Shown here: positions 37,108 to 46,564 of the stretch, one piece after another
Position numbering within the stretch: the stretch's first letter is position 1
How the letters are laid out: each line of letters starts with the position of its first letter
From: Betaproteobacteria bacterium
Lineage (GTDB): Bacteria; Pseudomonadota; Gammaproteobacteria; Burkholderiales; Ga0077523
Length of the DNA: 64,000 nucleotides
Assembly: GCA_016713305.1 (NCBI GenBank)
Contig: JADJPK010000014.1
Coordinates: 124,001-188,000, forward strand
Direction of reading: 5' to 3'
Notes under the pieces: generated by a model
What the model was told of the DNA's origin: nothing
Databases searched by the model: none
What the model saw: only the letters and a program-made list of their open reading frames with translations
Translations under genes and position numbers: made by a program

Positions 37108-38172
37108 CTACTTCGGGCGCGCACCTCGCAATGGCGCGACTTTCTCTGATGTGGGCTCGCGGACGATGCCGGCTTCGGTGATGAGACCCGTGATGAGTTC
37201 GGCGGGCGTCACGTCGAACGCCGGATTGAACACGCCGATCCCCTCAGGCGCCCACGACTCGGTTCCGTAGCCCGTCACCTCGGCGCCGTCGCGTTCCTCG
37301 ATGGGAATGGACGCGCCGGTGGCGAGGCTGTGATCGAAGGTCGACAGCGGGGCCGCCACGTAGAAGGGCACGCCGTGCCGGCGGGCAAGAACGGCGAGGT
37401 TGTAGGTGCCGATCTTGTTGGCGACGTCGCCGTTGGCGGCCACCCGGTCCGCGCCGACCACCACGAGATCGACCCGGCGGCGCGTCATCAGGTGGCCGGA
37501 CGCGCCATCGGGAAGCAGCGTGACGGGGATTCCGTCCCGGTGCAGCTCCCATGCCGTCAGGCGCGCTCCCTGGAGCACGGGCCGGGTTTCATCCGCATAG
37601 ACCTGAACCCGCTTGCCCGCCTGCACGGCCGAGCGGATCACGCCCAGCGCCGTGCCGTGGCCCGCCGTGGCGAGCGCACCCGCGTTGCAATGGGTCAGGA
37701 TCGTGGCCTCCTCCGGCACGACCGTCGCCCCGATCTCGCCCATGCGGCGATTGACGGCGACGTCCTCTTCGGTGATGGCGGATGCCTCCGCGTCGAGAAG
37801 GCCCGCGAGGCTGGCCGGATCCGCATCGCGATGAAGATCGCGCACGCGCTTCATGCGCTCCAGTGCCCAGAAGAGATTGACCGCCGTGGGGCGGCTGGCC
37901 GCCAGCACGGCGAAGCCTGCGTCGAGCGCCCGGGCGAAGTCGGCGCGGGGAAGCCCCGCACACCGGTACGCTTCGACCGACACCCCGAAGGCTGCCGCGC
38001 AGCCGATCGCCGGTGCTCCCCGGACGGCCAGGGCGCGGATCGCATCCGCCGTCGACTCGGCCGATTCGAGCCGCACGTATCGCTCCACATTGGGGAGCGC
38101 CCGCTGGTCGAGGATGTCGAAGGCGCCCGGACCGGCGCGGCGCAGAGTGAAGAACGGTGTTCTGTCTGTCAT
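37108..38172 (-). CDS. mtnA: S-methyl-5-thioribose-1-phosphate isomerase
   Basis: 354 residues, eIF2B-like fold. It isomerises methylthioribose-1-phosphate (and 5-deoxyribose-1-phosphate) to the ribulose form. Motifs: VRGAPAIGCAAAFG, THCNAGALATAGHGTALGV, VYADETRPVLQGARLTAWEL and GADRVAANGDVANKIGTYNLA. The ATG overlaps the upstream aldolase stop as ATGA, so the pair is coupled. No mtnB, mtnC or mtnD is nearby, which argues against the full methionine cycle and for a shunt ending in an aldolase. Confidence 0.93.
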   Translation of the reverse strand: MTDRTPFFTLRRAGPGAFDILDQRALPNVERYVRLESAESTADAIRALAVRGAPAIGCAAAFGVSVEAYRCAGLPRADFARALDAGFAVLAASRPTAVNLFWALERMKRVRDLHRDADPASLAGLLDAEASAITEEDVAVNRRMGEIGATVVPEEATILTHCNAGALATAGHGTALGVIRSAVQAGKRVQVYADETRPVLQGARLTAWELHRDGIPVTLLPDGASGHLMTRRRVDLVVVGADRVAANGDVANKIGTYNLAVLARRHGVPFYVAAPLSTFDHSLATGASIPIEERDGAEVTGYGTESWAPEGIGVFNPAFDVTPAELITGLITEAGIVREPTSEKVAPLRGARPK

Positions 38173-39747
38173 GAGGCGATTCCTGTCACGGCACGCCAGT
38201 CGCGCACCAGCGTGACCCGAAGATCCGGCACGCGCGTGGCCGGTGCGAGCGGAACGACGCGTCCGCCCGACGGTGAGCAGGCCAGGAGCGATTCGATCCT
38301 GGCGCCTGGCCCCGACCCGGCCTCCAGCGTCACGCATACGTCGAGGCCGCCGTGCGAATACGCGGCTTCGAGCGCAAAACGCTCGTCCGCGGCCGTCGTG
38401 CTCAGCACGTCCGCGCCCGATTGCTCCAAGGCGTCAGCGATATCCGGACGCGGCTGGCCGACCAACGCGACCACACAGCCCAGCAGAGGCAGGTCATCCG
38501 CACGGCGGCGCAACAGCGCGCGGTCGAAGCCGCCGTAGTGCACCTCGGCGGCGAGAATGGCATCGGCCGGCAGCGACACGTATCGGTCCAGCGCATCCGC
38601 CCGGGAAACGATCTCGATGTCGTGCCGGTAGACGTTGGCGGTCATGCGCGCGTGCATCGCATCGACGCTCGCGGCGATCATCCCCACGGACGGATCCAGC
38701 AGAACGCGGGGAGCGGGATCCGGGATGCGGTCTTCCGGGAACTCGCCGCCATGTTCCGCCGCGTAGTGGCGGTACTCCGCGGCATAACCGGCGACATCCG
38801 TCCCGGAGAGCGGGGAAGCGCTTGGTGAAGACCGCGTGCTGCGGCGTGGGCGGGCCGATGCGGGCGAGGACCGTTGCGTCGCTGCGGCGACAGAAGGCGA
38901 CGGCTTCGGGAGAATCGTCGACCGTGAGCACCATGGGGAAGCCGGACGCGACCGAAAGGCCAGCGCGCAGACGAGCCAGCCGCAGAGCGGTCTCCCAAGA
39001 GCGCACCGGCGATACAGCCCGAGGGAGATCCCACGCGCCGTTTTCCTGGAGATGGCGCTCGGCGCGACGCACGAGCTCGTACAGGTGCTCGTAAGACTGC
39101 CGCGCGGAATCACCGAAGGCCACCACGCCGTGAAAGGCGAGCAGCAGCCCGATGCTCGCGTCCGTGGCTTCGCGCCGGTACACGTCGGCACACGCCATGG
39201 CGAGGTCGAAACCGGAATGGCGGAACGGCACCAGGGGCGCGCACGATCCGAACACCCTCGCTGCCGACGCTTCTCCTCCCTCGGTGTTGATCACCGCGAG
39301 AACCGCGTCCGCATGCGTGTGCTCCACGTACCGGTGCGGCAGGCAGGCATGCATGAGCGTTTCGATGGAGGGGCGCGGCGAGGCCGGATCGAGCTTGAGC
39401 GGGCCGAGGGCGCGCATGAGCGCGTCGTTGTCGAGATCGTGCGCGTCGAGCAGCGCGAGCGCGCGATCCAGTGCCACGGGGGTGAAATCGCCGGGAGTCA
39501 CTGCGGCGAGATCCGCGCCGCTGCCCTTGACGAAGAGCGCGGTCGACGCCGAAGCTTCGGCTGCGGTCCACGGCGCCTTGACGGAGGTATTGCCGCCGCC
39601 ATAGAGCGCGAGGGTCGGGTCGCCGCCGATCCAGCGCGACGTCAGCGCGCGCAGCGAGAGTTCGTCCGGGCAGGCGGCCGCGGCCTGTTCATCCCATTCC
39701 GGATGAGGTGCCGCGGCGAACGTGTCCTGTGGGGGAAGTCGAGTCAT
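38169..39747 (-). CDS. Class II aldolase, large two-domain form (frameshift)
   Basis: About 525 residues when joined. The N-terminal class II aldolase/adducin domain (1-260) shows YGGGNTSVK, LFVKGSGADL, HTHADAVLAVINT and AFHGVVAFG, supplying the metal-binding His residues. The C-terminal part resembles the linker and Rossmann-like region of rhamnulose-phosphate aldolase/dehydrogenase fusions (RVLLDPSVGMIAAS), but is much shorter than those ~700-residue proteins. The frame breaks after AVFTKRFP at a run of four G on the plus strand (38812-38815); removing one base restores PLSGTDVAGYAAEY and continuity. It is coupled to mtnA, so a 5-deoxyribulose/methylthioribulose-1-phosphate aldolase role is plausible. 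Confidence 0.82.
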
Positions 39748-40189
39748 GCCATCCGGATCCTACCGTGTGCTTCGGGTCTCGTGGGCAGAGGAGCGCGTGC
39801 GCCTCTCCGCCGTCAGGCGCAAGGTCTTCATCGAGGAACAGCGGGTCCCCGAAGCGCTGGAGTGGGACGACGCCGACGCTGTCAGCCTGCATGTCCTCGC
39901 CGTGGGCCAGGACGGCGAACCCCTCGGAACCGGCCGTCTCCTCCCGGACGGCCACATCGGCCGCATGGCGGTGATCGCACCGTGGCGCGGCCGGGGCGTG
40001 GGCGATGCGATCCTCCGCACCCTGGTCGAGGCGGGGGCTGAACGGGGCCACGGACAGTTGCGGCTCAATGCGCAGTTGAGTGCCATCGGCTTCTACGAAC
40101 GCCTGGGCTTCGAGGCGCTGGGCCCGGTGTTCGACGATGCGGGCATTCCACACCGTGCGATGAGGCTCACGCGGCCGGGCTCGAATTGA
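39746..40189 (+). CDS. GNAT-family N-acetyltransferase
   Basis: 147 residues, ElaA/GNAT-like. It has the VFIEEQRVPEALEWD N-terminal motif and the acetyl-CoA loop APWRGRGVGDAILRTL, then GFYERLGFEALGPVF. GGGGGA precedes ATG 39746. That ATG overlaps the divergent aldolase ATG (shared CATG), so each gene's ribosome binding site lies within the other's coding sequence. The 3' end overlaps the convergent NRDE gene by 23 bases. Substrate unknown. Confidence 0.85.
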   Translation: MPSGSYRVLRVSWAEERVRLSAVRRKVFIEEQRVPEALEWDDADAVSLHVLAVGQDGEPLGTGRLLPDGHIGRMAVIAPWRGRGVGDAILRTLVEAGAERGHGQLRLNAQLSAIGFYERLGFEALGPVFDDAGIPHRAMRLTRPGSN

Positions 40190-40982
40190 CGGCCTCCGGT
40201 CTTTCGCCGGGAAGACGTTCCAGCGTCAGTTCCAGCGTCCGCATGCCGGTTTCCAAGCCGGCGGCATCGAAGGTGCGCTCGGCGAGGACGGCACGTCTTG
40301 CGCGGTCGATCGTGATCACCGTCGAGCAGCGCGTGCCGTAGTCCGGCGAGACGATGAACGGGGGCGCCAGCCGCCTTTCCCACTCGAGCGGCACTCCCGT
40401 GCGGGGCAATTCGTCATCCGCGACCCCTTCCGTGTCGCGCAGCGCATCGAACAGCGATTCCGAGAGGGTGCCTTGCCGGTGGGCCAGCGCGGCTTCGAAC
40501 CGGGCGCGGGTCCGGCGGACCTTGGGCCACTGCGTGTCCAGCAGATGATTGCTCAAGCCGTGGAGACCCTTGCGCAGTTCGAGGACGGGGCCGCGGTTGG
40601 AACCGTACCAGACGCCTCCGGCGTCCGCCGCGATGAGATTGAAGCCATCGTATCCGCGCTCCGGCCGCGTACGGTCGCGGACGAACGTCCCGGCGTCTGT
40701 TCCCGCGGACGTGAGGAAGTCGCTCACCAGCAGGCCGCGGGAAGGACCCCCGGTCACCCGGTTCGAGGGGTCGCGGTAGTTCGTGACCACGGCCAGTGCG
40801 CCGCGGCCTGCCACGGCGAGCCAGGTGCCGCCCTTTTCGAGGTCACGCCCTCCGATCACCCCCGGCGCATCGGGCCAGGCGTGCGCCTCGCGGGTCGGCC
40901 GCCTGTGGAATTCGTCCCGGTTCGCGGCGAGAACCAGCGGGTAATCCGGATGCAGGTCGAGCGCGAGCATCACCAGGCACAT
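40167..40982 (-). CDS. NRDE (TANGO2-like) family protein
   Basis: 271 residues. It begins MCLVMLAL and contains the signature ANRDEFHRRPT (residues about 19-29), GGRDLEKGGTWLAV and VTNYRDP. These belong to an Ntn-hydrolase-like fold; the human homologue TANGO2 is linked to heme or lipid handling, but the bacterial function is not settled. It lies at the end of a minus-strand group with DUF4936 and ygfZ. Confidence 0.85.
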   Translation of the reverse strand: MCLVMLALDLHPDYPLVLAANRDEFHRRPTREAHAWPDAPGVIGGRDLEKGGTWLAVAGRGALAVVTNYRDPSNRVTGGPSRGLLVSDFLTSAGTDAGTFVRDRTRPERGYDGFNLIAADAGGVWYGSNRGPVLELRKGLHGLSNHLLDTQWPKVRRTRARFEAALAHRQGTLSESLFDALRDTEGVADDELPRTGVPLEWERRLAPPFIVSPDYGTRCSTVITIDRARRAVLAERTFDAAGLETGMRTLELTLERLPGERPEAVNSSPAA

Positions 40983-40985
40983 GGC

Positions 40986-41267
40986 TCAGTCCTCGAAGCA
41001 CTCGACGTGACGGACGGCACCTGGCGCGAGGATGCGCTGGGCACCCTCTCCGGCACCCAGTTCGCGCAGGGCCGATTCGAACGGCGCGTGCTCCAACACC
41101 TTCTCGTAGATCTCCATCCATGTCGACGGATCCTCCGCGCGCCGCAGTCGCCGGCCGGCGATCCCGGTGCGGCTGCGCAGGTCGCGCTGGAGTGCGTCGA
41201 TCGTGCGGGCAGCCTCGTCCGCGAGCCGCGGGTCGATCCGGTAGTACACGTAGTAGTGACGGCTCAT
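40986..41267 (-). CDS. DUF4936 family small protein
   Basis: 93 residues beginning MSRHYYVYYRID, with a central DPSTWMEIYEKV. This matches DUF4936, a betaproteobacterial family of unknown function with a ferredoxin-like alpha/beta pattern. ATG 41267 overlaps the ygfZ stop as ATGA, so it is translated from the same message; the NRDE gene starts 3 bases downstream of its stop. Confidence 0.78.
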   Translation of the reverse strand: MSRHYYVYYRIDPRLADEAARTIDALQRDLRSRTGIAGRRLRRAEDPSTWMEIYEKVLEHAPFESALRELGAGEGAQRILAPGAVRHVECFED

Positions 41268-42202
41268 TCCCGGGAGGGATGCACGGCTTCGCACGAATCG
41301 ATGCCGACCCCATCAGCCAGCGTCAAGTCGTCCGCGCTGCCGAGGCGTACGTCCAGAACCGCCAACGCCACGACGGCGGAATCGTCCGCCGGCGAACCGA
41401 TGAGCACCGTGCCGGCCGGTTGGGACGTGGACGCCACCGATACCGTTTCGCCGGGCTGCGGAACCCTGGCCGCACTCGCGGTGATCCGGAAGAGGCGCCG
41501 CTTCACCTCGCCCAGATACTGCGATCTGGCCACGATCTCCTGTCCGGGGTAGCAGCCCTTGGTGAAGCTCACGCCGCCGACCGTCTCCAGGCCCACCATC
41601 TGGGGAACGAACATCTCCTGGGCCCCCGGCAGAATCCACGGGTAGCCGCTCATCACGTCATTGCGCCATTCCCCTCCCGGGGCGGCGTCGCGAACCCCGT
41701 CGAAGGAAGTTCCCATCGCCAGGACCCGGCCGTTCTCGACCCCGAACAGGATGCAGCCGCCGGCTTCGGTCACTTCACCTTCGCCCGGCCAGCGGTCCAG
41801 CCCCGGAATGGCATCAGCCGCGGTGTGCCGGCCGTCGAATTCGGCGGTCGATCCGGGTGTCGCGGCGGCCGGCAGACTCACCTTCGCCCGGAGCACGAAC
41901 CTGCGCAGCCGAGTGAGAAAATCGCCGGCGACGGCGGACGGAATCTGCAGGACGAAGCCACCGGGCAGGCGAGCGATGCGGAACGTGGCGAGGAGGCGGC
42001 CCTTGGCGGAGCAGAATCCCGACCAGGTCCAGCGTCCTGACGCCAGGTGCTGGACGTCCGCCGTGAACTGACCGTTGAGGAAGGAAGCGGCGTCCGGCCC
42101 GGTCACGTCGGCGCGGGCAAGTCCGGGACGCAGGAACGGATCGCGGGACAACCCCGAACAGATCAAAGCGCCGGGGGCGGGAATCTCCGATGATCGTTGC
42201 AT
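41264..42202 (-). CDS. ygfZ: Folate-binding protein YgfZ/GcvT-like
   Basis: 312 residues with the family hallmark KGCYPGQEIVAR (near residue 220). YgfZ is a tetrahydrofolate-dependent factor needed for assembly or repair of some Fe-S proteins. Other features are SFLNGQFTADVQ and GRLLATFRI. It heads a three-gene minus-strand set (ygfZ, DUF4936, NRDE) and is divergent from ygfX. ATG 42202 was chosen; the frame upstream is open but not homologous. Confidence 0.9.
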   Translation of the reverse strand: MQRSSEIPAPGALICSGLSRDPFLRPGLARADVTGPDAASFLNGQFTADVQHLASGRWTWSGFCSAKGRLLATFRIARLPGGFVLQIPSAVAGDFLTRLRRFVLRAKVSLPAAATPGSTAEFDGRHTAADAIPGLDRWPGEGEVTEAGGCILFGVENGRVLAMGTSFDGVRDAAPGGEWRNDVMSGYPWILPGAQEMFVPQMVGLETVGGVSFTKGCYPGQEIVARSQYLGEVKRRLFRITASAARVPQPGETVSVASTSQPAGTVLIGSPADDSAVVALAVLDVRLGSADDLTLADGVGIDSCEAVHPSRE

Positions 42203-42308
42203 GGAACGGGGGTCCCGGAAGGAAGGAGTGACCGGGCCGATTATAGAGAGTCGACAATGCGGCAGGTGTCGGGCGGTGCCGGGCGTACGAGTTGCGGGTG
42301 GCTGACGC

Positions 42309-42773
42309 ATGAACAGTTTTGAATTCCCGTTGGTGCTTCGCGGTTCGCGCGGTTTCGCCCTGGTTCTGGGAGGCGTTCATGTCCTGGCCGCGGCAGCCGC
42401 CGCGCTTTCCGGCATGCCCGCTTACCTCGCGGCGCCGTCGGCCGTTCTGCTGGTGGGTTGGGGCGTTCGCCAGATCCGCGTACACGCCTTGCGATCGGCG
42501 AAGAGCGCCATTGCAGAGGTGACGCTGCGCCCGGACGGAACCGCTCGGCTCGCCGTCAGGGACGGAACGCTCGTTCCGGGCAGGCTCGTGTCGGTTCCCC
42601 TCAGCGGTCGCTGGCTGACCGTGCTCTCATTCACCGGCGTGCCCGCTGCGTACCGCACACTGGTGCTGGCAAGGGACGAATGCGAGCCCGAAAGCTACCG
42701 GAGACTGCGGGTTTTCGTGCGCTGGGGGCCCTGGCGCCGCGCCGATGGCGCAGAGCAAGGTGAAGCGCTTTGA
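42309..42773 (+). CDS. YgfX-like membrane protein
   Basis: 154 residues. Two hydrophobic helices near the N-terminus (about 15-58) are followed by a soluble beta-rich tail with VRDGTLVPGRLVSVPLSGRWLTVLSF, matching YgfX. YgfX is discussed in E. coli as a toxin acting on cytoskeletal proteins, but in Betaproteobacteria it is commonly found beside nadB and rpoE, as here beside rpoE, and a toxin role is not established. It ends 165 bases before rpoE. Confidence 0.7.
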   Translation: MNSFEFPLVLRGSRGFALVLGGVHVLAAAAAALSGMPAYLAAPSAVLLVGWGVRQIRVHALRSAKSAIAEVTLRPDGTARLAVRDGTLVPGRLVSVPLSGRWLTVLSFTGVPAAYRTLVLARDECEPESYRRLRVFVRWGPWRRADGAEQGEAL

Positions 42774-42938
42774 ACGAATGCCATGACGCTGCTGAAACTC
42801 CGCCTGCCGGGCGTTGTCTGTGCCGCATCGGTGTGAAAGTGCTTGTATCCCGTGGACCGGGCCGACAGCTATACTCGGGCGCTTTGGCAATTGGAGCGTG
42901 TCGGGTATGCCGAGGAGAGGCGGACCGGGACAAGCCGC

Positions 42939-43538
42939 ATGAGCGATCGCGAAATCGACCAGCAGCTGGTCGAACGGGCGCAGCGCGGGGACAAGCGGGC
43001 GTTCGAGCTGCTGGTGGCAAAATACCAGCGCAAGCTCGGCCGGCTGTTGTCGCGTTTCATCCGCGATTCGGCGGAAGTGGAGGACGTGGCGCAGGAAGCG
43101 TTCATCAAGGCCTACCGGGCATTGCCGTCGTTCCGGGGAGAGAGCGCGTTCTACACCTGGCTCTACCGGATCGGGATCAACACGGCCAAGAACTACCTGG
43201 TGGCGATGGGACGGCGCGCGCCCACGACGACGGAGTTCGACAGCGAGGAAGCGGAAAGCTTCGAGGACGGCGACCAGCTGCGGGATGTCAACACGCCCGA
43301 AGCCGAGTTGATGACGAAGCAGATCGCGAACACCGTGAACGAAACCATGCTGGAGTTGCCTGAGGAACTCAGGATGGCAATCACGCTGCGGGAGATCGAA
43401 GGTCTGTCCTACGAGGACATCGCCACGATCATGAACTGCCCCATAGGAACGGTGCGCTCCCGCATCTTCCGGGCGCAGGAAACCATCGCAGAACGGCTAA
43501 GGCCTTTGTTGGGAACGAGCAAGGACAAGAGATGGTAG
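42939..43538 (+). CDS. rpoE: RNA polymerase sigma-E factor
   Basis: 199-residue ECF sigma factor for envelope stress. Region 2 holds FELLVAKYQRKLGRLLSRF and VEDVAQEAFIKAYRAL; region 4 holds LPEELRMAITLREIEGLSYEDIA and GTVRSRIFRAQE. ATG 42939 gives the canonical MSDREIDQQLVERAQRGD start. The stop overlaps the anti-sigma gene by 7 bases. A TATACT at 42870-42875 is a possible -10, without a good -35. Confidence 0.95.
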   Translation: MSDREIDQQLVERAQRGDKRAFELLVAKYQRKLGRLLSRFIRDSAEVEDVAQEAFIKAYRALPSFRGESAFYTWLYRIGINTAKNYLVAMGRRAPTTTEFDSEEAESFEDGDQLRDVNTPEAELMTKQIANTVNETMLELPEELRMAITLREIEGLSYEDIATIMNCPIGTVRSRIFRAQETIAERLRPLLGTSKDKRW

Positions 43539-44053
43539 AGCAGGAACGTGTTTCGGCGCTCATGGACGGGGAACTCGACGGCGAGGACCTGGGCGCCCGG
43601 TTGAAGAAGACGGCCGAGGATGGGGATCTGGCGCAATGCTGGGATACCTATCACCTGATCGGGGATGTCCTGCGGGGCGAAAACGCATTCAGCACCGGCT
43701 TCGCATCGAAGGTATCCCTGGCCCTCGCGCAGGAACCCACCATTCTCGCGCCCCGACCTCCTGCCTCCGGCAGGGTGGCCCGAAAGCCCTACGTCTTTGC
43801 GCTCTCCGCAGCCGCCACCATCGCAGGCGTGGCCGTCGTGGGATGGCTCGCAACCCTGAATCCCCCCGGGGCTCCCGCGTTGGCACCGTCCACCGTTGCG
43901 ACGGTTCCGTCCGAGGGACCCATCAAGGCAAGCATGACCGCGCAGCAGATGGACGCGGACGTCAGCGACTACATGATGGCTCACCAGGAATACTCGCCCA
44001 CCGGCGCCATTCACGGCGCCGCCTCCTACGTCCGGACCGTTTCGACTCGATAA
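43532..44053 (+). CDS. rseA: Anti-sigma-E factor (RseA/MucA)
   Basis: 173 residues. The N-terminal cytoplasmic anti-sigma domain begins MVEQERVSALMDGELDG and contains CWDTYHLIGDVLRG; a single membrane helix lies at about 87-109, and the rest is periplasmic. It sequesters RpoE at the inner membrane until cleaved. It overlaps rpoE by 7 bases and is followed by rseB. Confidence 0.93.
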   Translation: MVEQERVSALMDGELDGEDLGARLKKTAEDGDLAQCWDTYHLIGDVLRGENAFSTGFASKVSLALAQEPTILAPRPPASGRVARKPYVFALSAAATIAGVAVVGWLATLNPPGAPALAPSTVATVPSEGPIKASMTAQQMDADVSDYMMAHQEYSPTGAIHGAASYVRTVSTR

Positions 44054-44065
44054 CCGCTCCTTCCC

Positions 44066-45049
44066 ATGACGCTCCAACTCTGGCGCGGCTGGTCGGTTCT
44101 GATCGGAGGCTGCCTGGCGGCATCGACGGCTCTGGCCGATGCGCTGCCCCAGGCTGACGCCCTCAACTGGCTCCAGCGCATCGCCACGGCGGCACGGCAA
44201 CTCAATTACGCAGGCACCTTCGTCTACCAGCAGGGAGACACGGTCGAAACGTCCCGGATCGTTCACGTGATGGACGGAACGAACGAGATCGAACGCCTCG
44301 AGACCCTCGACGGTCCCCGGCGCGAAGTCGTGCGCAACAACGAGATCGTCTTCACCTATCACCCCGACAGCAAGTCGTTCCGTGTCGATCGCCGGCGTCC
44401 CCGCCGGACGTTTCCGCAGATCCTTCCCGACCAGCTCACCGCCGTCACGGACCATTACCACGTCAAGAAGGCGGACGTGGAACGGGTGGCCGATCACGAT
44501 GCTCAGACGCTGATCCTGGAACCCAAGGACAGCATGCGGTACGGACACAAGTTCTGGGCCGATGCCAATACGGGCCTGCTGCTCAAGGCGAAGATGATCG
44601 GCGAGCGCGGGCAGGTCATCGAGCAGTTCGCCTTCACCCAGGTGCAGATCGGCGGCCAGATCTCGCGTCAGCTCCTTCAACCCAGCATGCCGCTACCTGC
44701 CCCGGGACCGTCGCAGGATGCTTCCCAGGAGAGTGCGGCGGCGGAATCGGAATGGGTGATCAAGTCGCCGCCCGCGGGTTTTCGCAAGATCGTGGAGGTG
44801 CGACGGGCGAAGGACAGCGCGCCGCCGGCCTACGTGACGCACATGGTGCTTTCCGATGGCCTTGCCGCCATCTCGGTGTTCATCGAGCCGGCCAGGCAGA
44901 AGGTGGCGGAAGGGCTCGTGCAGCGCGGCGCCATCAACATCTATACGCGGGTGCTGGGTGACCAGCGCATCACGGTGCTGGGGGAGGCCCCGGCCGTGAC
45001 AGTCGTCACCATCGCCAACGCTCTGACGCCCAGGTCCCGCCAGCCCTGA
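44066..45049 (+). CDS. rseB: Sigma-E regulatory protein RseB/MucB
   Basis: 327 residues. The signal peptide ends at about residue 25 (STALA). The lipoprotein-carrier-like domain has LNYAGTFVYQQGDTVETSRI and IERLETLDGPRREVVR, and a C-terminal domain includes GFRKIVEVRR and THMVLSDGLAAISVF. RseB binds RseA in the periplasm and shields it from DegS, releasing on sensing mislocalised LPS or lipoproteins. Confidence 0.93.
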   Translation: MTLQLWRGWSVLIGGCLAASTALADALPQADALNWLQRIATAARQLNYAGTFVYQQGDTVETSRIVHVMDGTNEIERLETLDGPRREVVRNNEIVFTYHPDSKSFRVDRRRPRRTFPQILPDQLTAVTDHYHVKKADVERVADHDAQTLILEPKDSMRYGHKFWADANTGLLLKAKMIGERGQVIEQFAFTQVQIGGQISRQLLQPSMPLPAPGPSQDASQESAAAESEWVIKSPPAGFRKIVEVRRAKDSAPPAYVTHMVLSDGLAAISVFIEPARQKVAEGLVQRGAINIYTRVLGDQRITVLGEAPAVTVVTIANALTPRSRQP

Positions 45050-45105
45050 ATTCCCGGCGTCCGAGGCGCCGCTTTCCGAACGACAAGAGAGGACTCCGCG
45101 CTTCC

Positions 45106-46476
45106 ATGATGAAACCTCTGTACGGTCTGCTGTTCTCCCTGGTGCTCGCCGTTCCGGCGTCCGCGCGCGATCTGCCGGACTTCACCGACCTGGTCGACGA
45201 GCAGGGGCCCACGGTCGTCAACATCAGCACGACCTCCCTGCGTGCTGCCGCGGGACCGGGAGGAGAGGAGGATCCGCTCGAATTCTTCAGGCGTCCGCCG
45301 GGACAGGCTCCCCGCGACAACGAGGCGCGGTCGCTCGGCTCCGGATTCATCATCAGCGCGGACGGTTACATCCTCACCAACGCCCACGTCGTGGAGGCCG
45401 GAGACGAAGTCACGGTCCGACTGACGGACAAGCGCGAATACACGGCCAAGGTGATCGGCAGCGACCGCCGGTCCGACGTCGCGCTCATCAAGATCGAGGC
45501 GGGCTCGCTGCCGGTCGTGCGCATCGGCGATCCCAACAAGCTGCGCGTCGGGGAATGGGTGCTGGCCATCGGCTCGCCCTTCGGCTTCGAGAACACCGTG
45601 ACCGCCGGGATCGTCAGCGCCAAGGGCCGCTCGCTGCCGCAGGAGAACTTCACGCCTTTCCTCCAGACCGACGTGGCCATCAATCCGGGCAATTCCGGCG
45701 GTCCGCTGTTCAATCTCCGCGGCGAGGTGGTGGGCATCAACTCGCAGATCTACAGCCGCACCGGAGGCTTCATGGGGCTGTCCTTCGCCATCCCCATCGA
45801 CGTCGCCGTGGATATCGCCAACCAGCTGAAGACGACCGGCCGGGTGTCCCGCGGACGGATCGCCGTGGTGATCCAGGAGGTGACCAAGGAACTGGCGGAG
45901 TCCTTCGGTCTTCCCAAGGCACAGGGCGCCCTGGTCAATTCGGTGGAGAAGGGCGGCCCCGCCGACAAGGCCGGCGTGGAAACCAGCGATGTGATCCTCA
46001 AGTTCGACGGAAAGCCGGTGAACAGTTCCTCCGATCTGCCCCGGCTGGTGGCCGCCACGCGTCCGGGCACCAAGGTACAGATGCAGGTCTGGCGCAAGGG
46101 CGCGGCAAAGGACCTCAACGTCACCGTGGGCGAACTCCAGGACGAGAAACGGGCCGAACGTGCCCGCAAGCCGGCGGCCAAGCCGGCCGACGCGGTCTCG
46201 AAGCTGGGGCTCGCGCTGACCGAACTCACCGCCGAGCAGCGCAAGGAACTGGGTATCGCGGGGGGCTTGCTGGTGGAGGATGCGCAGGGCAATGCGGCCA
46301 AGGCAGGGATCCGGCGGGGGGACGTGCTGCTCGCCGTGAACAATCAGGACATCAAGAGCGTGGAACAGCTGAACCAGGTCCTTTCCCAGTTCGAGAAGTC
46401 CCGCAGCGTCGCGCTGCTCATCCGGCGCGGGGATTCCTCCCTCTACGTGCCGCTGCGCCTCAACGGCGCCAATTGA
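45106..46476 (+). CDS. mucD: Do-family periplasmic serine protease (MucD/DegP)
   Basis: 456 residues. The signal peptide ends PASA (20). Catalytic triad: His 94 (TNAHVV), Asp 124 (RRSDVALIKI) and Ser 197 (GNSGGPLFN). Two PDZ domains follow (about 260-355 and 370-455). It degrades or refolds misfolded envelope proteins and completes the rpoE-rseA-rseB-mucD arrangement known from Pseudomonas algU-mucABD. A hairpin terminator follows. Confidence 0.95.
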   Translation: MMKPLYGLLFSLVLAVPASARDLPDFTDLVDEQGPTVVNISTTSLRAAAGPGGEEDPLEFFRRPPGQAPRDNEARSLGSGFIISADGYILTNAHVVEAGDEVTVRLTDKREYTAKVIGSDRRSDVALIKIEAGSLPVVRIGDPNKLRVGEWVLAIGSPFGFENTVTAGIVSAKGRSLPQENFTPFLQTDVAINPGNSGGPLFNLRGEVVGINSQIYSRTGGFMGLSFAIPIDVAVDIANQLKTTGRVSRGRIAVVIQEVTKELAESFGLPKAQGALVNSVEKGGPADKAGVETSDVILKFDGKPVNSSSDLPRLVAATRPGTKVQMQVWRKGAAKDLNVTVGELQDEKRAERARKPAAKPADAVSKLGLALTELTAEQRKELGIAGGLLVEDAQGNAAKAGIRRGDVLLAVNNQDIKSVEQLNQVLSQFEKSRSVALLIRRGDSSLYVPLRLNGAN

Positions 46477-46530
46477 CCGGGTCAGGGACAGCCGAATCGG
46501 CTAGAATCGCCGGCTTTCCGGCACTCTCGA

Positions 46531-46558
46531 GAAAAGGGGCACCGCAGTGCCCCTTTTC
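46531..46558 (+). terminator. Strong hairpin between mucD and lepA
   Basis: Perfect 12-bp stem (46531-46542 with 46547-46558), CGCA loop, A-rich base and TTTTC at the end. It ends only 6 bases before the lepA ATG, so it lies in the lepA leader as well as ending the mucD operon. Confidence 0.75.
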
Positions 46559-46564
46559 GTGTTG

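Noticed and set aside
42309..42773. ygfX as part of a toxin-antitoxin pair
   Set aside because: No partner antitoxin gene is adjacent; the position beside rpoE is the usual betaproteobacterial context, so only a family name is given.
46547..46564. GTG 46547 as the lepA start
   Set aside because: It lies in the terminator arm, and the conserved LepA N-terminus begins at ATG 46565.
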